In this document: one piece after another, positions 63,703 to 64,000 of the stretch
How positions within the stretch are numbered: position 1 is the first letter of the stretch
Layout: each line of letters starts with the position of its first letter
NCBI RefSeq assembly: GCF_006970865.1
Contig: NZ_CP035503.1
Location: 881,001 to 945,000, forward strand
Direction: 5' to 3'
Origin: Rhodoferax sediminis
GTDB taxonomy: Bacteria > Pseudomonadota > Gammaproteobacteria > Burkholderiales > Burkholderiaceae_C
Length of the DNA stretch: 64,000 nt
The notes under the pieces: model-generated
Told to the model about the DNA's origin: nothing
Seen by the model: the letters and a program-made list of their open reading frames with translations, nothing else
The model's database searches: none
Program-made: the position numbers and the translations under genes

Positions 63703-64000
63703 TCAGGACCGGCGCTCCAGCAGCTGAGCCGCCAATTCTATCAAACCCTCGCTGTACGAATTTTGCGGCAGGCAGCGCGCCGCGGCGATGGCGCGCTGCG
63801 CCTCGGATGCAGCCGCCTGGCGCGTGACGTCGAGGGCACCGGTTTCGCGCACGATGGCGATGATGTGCTCGAGCTCGGTCACTGCACCGGTTTCAATCGC
63901 GTGCTGGACGGTGGCGCGTTGCTCCGGGGTGCCGCGCTGCATGGCCACGATCAGCGGCAGCGTGGCCTTGCCTTCCCGCAAATCATCGCCCAGGTTCTTG
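63703..64000 (-). CDS. ispB: octaprenyl diphosphate synthase, C-terminal part (runs off right edge)
   Basis: About 98 codons visible: the end of a trans-isoprenyl diphosphate synthase. NLGDDLREGKATLPLIVAMQ follows the second Asp-rich region, which is outside the window. Makes the side chain of ubiquinone. Ends 38 bp before the tRNA-Pro gene. Confidence 0.85.
   Translation of the reverse strand, partial: KNLGDDLREGKATLPLIVAMQRGTPEQRATVQHAIETGAVTELEHIIAIVRETGALDVTRQAAASEAQRAIAAARCLPQNSYSEGLIELAAQLLERRS

Overview
The window is GC-rich DNA from a beta-proteobacterium. Gene content (XrtA/PEP-CTERM accessory genes with prsK-prsR-prsT, H-NS paralogues, a tRNA-Pro next to ispB, many hypotheticals of the Polaromonas/Rhodoferax kind) suggests Burkholderiales, probably Comamonadaceae. 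That placement is from recognition of protein families, not from a search.

Region 1 (1-24.0 kb) is an exopolysaccharide / protein-sorting locus. A leftward set (acyl carrier protein, two alpha/beta hydrolases, a TPR protein) diverges from a rightward set: acyl-CoA ligase, PLP decarboxylase, O-antigen-ligase-like membrane protein, EpsB-type sugar transferase, sensor kinase prsK, sigma-54 activator prsR and TPR lipoprotein prsT. The exosortase itself is not in the window. Directly downstream lies a compact group: a 207-residue protein with a Tat-like leader behind a possible sigma-54 promoter, a PqqD-like protein, an HprK-related kinase and a nucleotidyltransferase, then a secreted trypsin-like protease and a FeeM-like acyltransferase fused to PilZ. 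A Sel1/lytic-transglycosylase gene and an H-NS gene close the region.

Region 2 (24.0-63.6 kb) looks like an old genomic island in tRNA-Pro. A 71-bp direct repeat (four mismatches) covering the 3' half of tRNA-Pro and its flank occurs at 24006-24076 and at the intact tRNA (63562-63632). An integrase N-terminal fragment lies beside the intact tRNA, an AlpA-like HTH gene lies inside the left end, and a 21-bp repeat sits just inside both ends. Cargo: IS30 and IS481 elements; a copper cluster (TolC, multicopper oxidase, cupredoxin, DUF411, CusF, divergent P-type ATPase behind a 17-1-17 CueR-like palindrome); chrB and a frameshifted chrA; a frameshifted DMT transporter with a His-rich tail; periplasmic multihaem cytochromes; a MocR regulator; a CDF transporter; a TMEM165-type Mn exporter behind a yybP-ykoY riboswitch; HU and H-NS; and, at 57.7-62.7 kb, a duplicated pair of unknown genes (a 233/247-aa cytosolic protein B and a small secreted protein A) around a Crp-type regulator.

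Region 3 (63.6-64.0 kb) is tRNA-Pro(CGG) and the 3' end of ispB. Several genes carry single-base frameshifts, at least three of them in G/C homopolymers, so either decay or base-calling error must be kept in mind.
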